64,000 nt of DNA from Amycolatopsis sacchari. Lineage in GTDB: Bacteria; Actinomycetota; Actinomycetes; Mycobacteriales; Pseudonocardiaceae. Positions 63,925-64,000 of this stretch are shown here, in pieces (the first letter of the stretch is position 1; every line of letters begins with the position of its first letter). The stretch lies in contig NZ_FORP01000007.1 in NCBI RefSeq assembly GCF_900114035.1, positions 279,846-343,845 of the forward strand, written 5' to 3'. The notes under the pieces were generated by a model. It searched no databases. It saw only the letters and a list, made by a program, of their open reading frames with translations, and was not told the DNA's origin. A program made the translations under genes and the position numbers.

Positions 63925-64000
63925 TCAAGGGATGTTTGTGCTGGTGGTGGGGTGGTGGAGGGTGTTGTAGATTTCGCGGGCTAGGTAGCGTTTGAGGCAG
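63925..64000 (-). CDS. C-terminal fragment of a transposase, probably IS110 family
   Basis: The minus strand at the right edge encodes CLKRYLAREIYNTL followed by a Thr/His/Pro-rich tail and a TGA at 63925-63927. The C-L-K-R-Y-x-A-R-E pattern recalls the C-terminus of actinobacterial IS110-family transposases. Only 24 codons are inside the window, so family assignment is tentative and intactness cannot be judged. The element would extend to the right, with one IS end in the 190-nt gap after the sialidase gene. Confidence 0.55.
   Translation of the reverse strand, partial: CLKRYLAREIYNTLHHPTTSTNIP

Overview
The window is high-GC DNA (about 70 % or more by eye) with GTG starts, GTGA/ATGA start-stop overlaps and an alaS-ruvX-mltG-aroE / aroC-aroK-aroB arrangement. 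It also has a conservon (cvn), an actinobacterial LexA box and DasR-type operators. Together these point to the chromosome of a filamentous actinobacterium, most likely Pseudonocardiaceae (Amycolatopsis-like). The genus is an inference from gene content, not proven. No rRNA, tRNA, CRISPR array or complete prophage was seen.

Region 1 (1-24.7 kb, nearly all minus strand): a housekeeping block. aroB (cut by the left edge), aroK, aroC and a prepilin peptidase lie at the left; aroE, mltG, ruvX, alaS and two small membrane-anchored proteins lie at 13.0-19.3 kb. These two halves are usually contiguous in actinobacteria. Here they are separated by about 10 kb holding a 1 kb G-rich non-coding stretch, a membrane protein/ECF sigma/zinc anti-sigma operon, a Rieske lipoprotein, and a split GlcNAc/glucose PTS (EIIA, EIIB, a DasR-like GntR regulator, EIIC) with a TGGTCTAGACCG operator. 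A serine hydrolase, a secreted trypsin, a 2-hydroxyacid dehydrogenase, a methyltransferase and an internally deleted GrpB-like protein complete the insert. After alaS come a beta-hydroxyacid dehydrogenase-type reductase, rarA, a SGNH hydrolase, an APH-fold protein and a DUF389 protein.

Region 2 (24.7-42.7 kb): aspS, a 0.6 kb repeat-bearing non-coding gap, a radical-SAM gene with a perfect LexA box, a PLP lyase, an aldehyde dehydrogenase, and a Na+/H+ antiporter fused to a UBP zinc finger. Then come an M20 peptidase with a MarR regulator, glutathione peroxidase, small ORFs, a copper amine oxidase divergent from an M20 amidohydrolase, a PfkB sugar kinase divergent from an IclR regulator, a VOC protein, and ptsH (HPr) with a second DasR-type operator.

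Region 3 (42.7-50.1 kb): an unusual fusion of a miniature P450-like domain to a PEP-mutase/isocitrate-lyase barrel, an esterase, and a ferredoxin-type reductase. These are followed by a five-gene set (CoA ligase, MaoC hydratase, amidohydrolase, SDR, divergent MarR) that resembles hydroxycinnamate (cou-type) side-chain catabolism. The MarR gene appears to start at ATT.

Region 4 (50.3-57.7 kb): a DHA2-type MFS transporter carrying three C-terminal beta-sandwich repeats, an overlapping gene with three more such repeats, then a complete conservon cvnA-B-C-D translationally coupled to a StyA-like flavin monooxygenase. This is the least conventional part of the window.

Region 5 (57.7-64 kb): a YnfA-type membrane protein, an HtrA-like PDZ protease, an SDR, an Asp-box propeller coupled to a MoaD/ThiS-like protein ending in Gly-Gly, a hypothetical protein and a secreted sialidase. 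At the right edge is the C-terminal fragment of a transposase, probably IS110 family.
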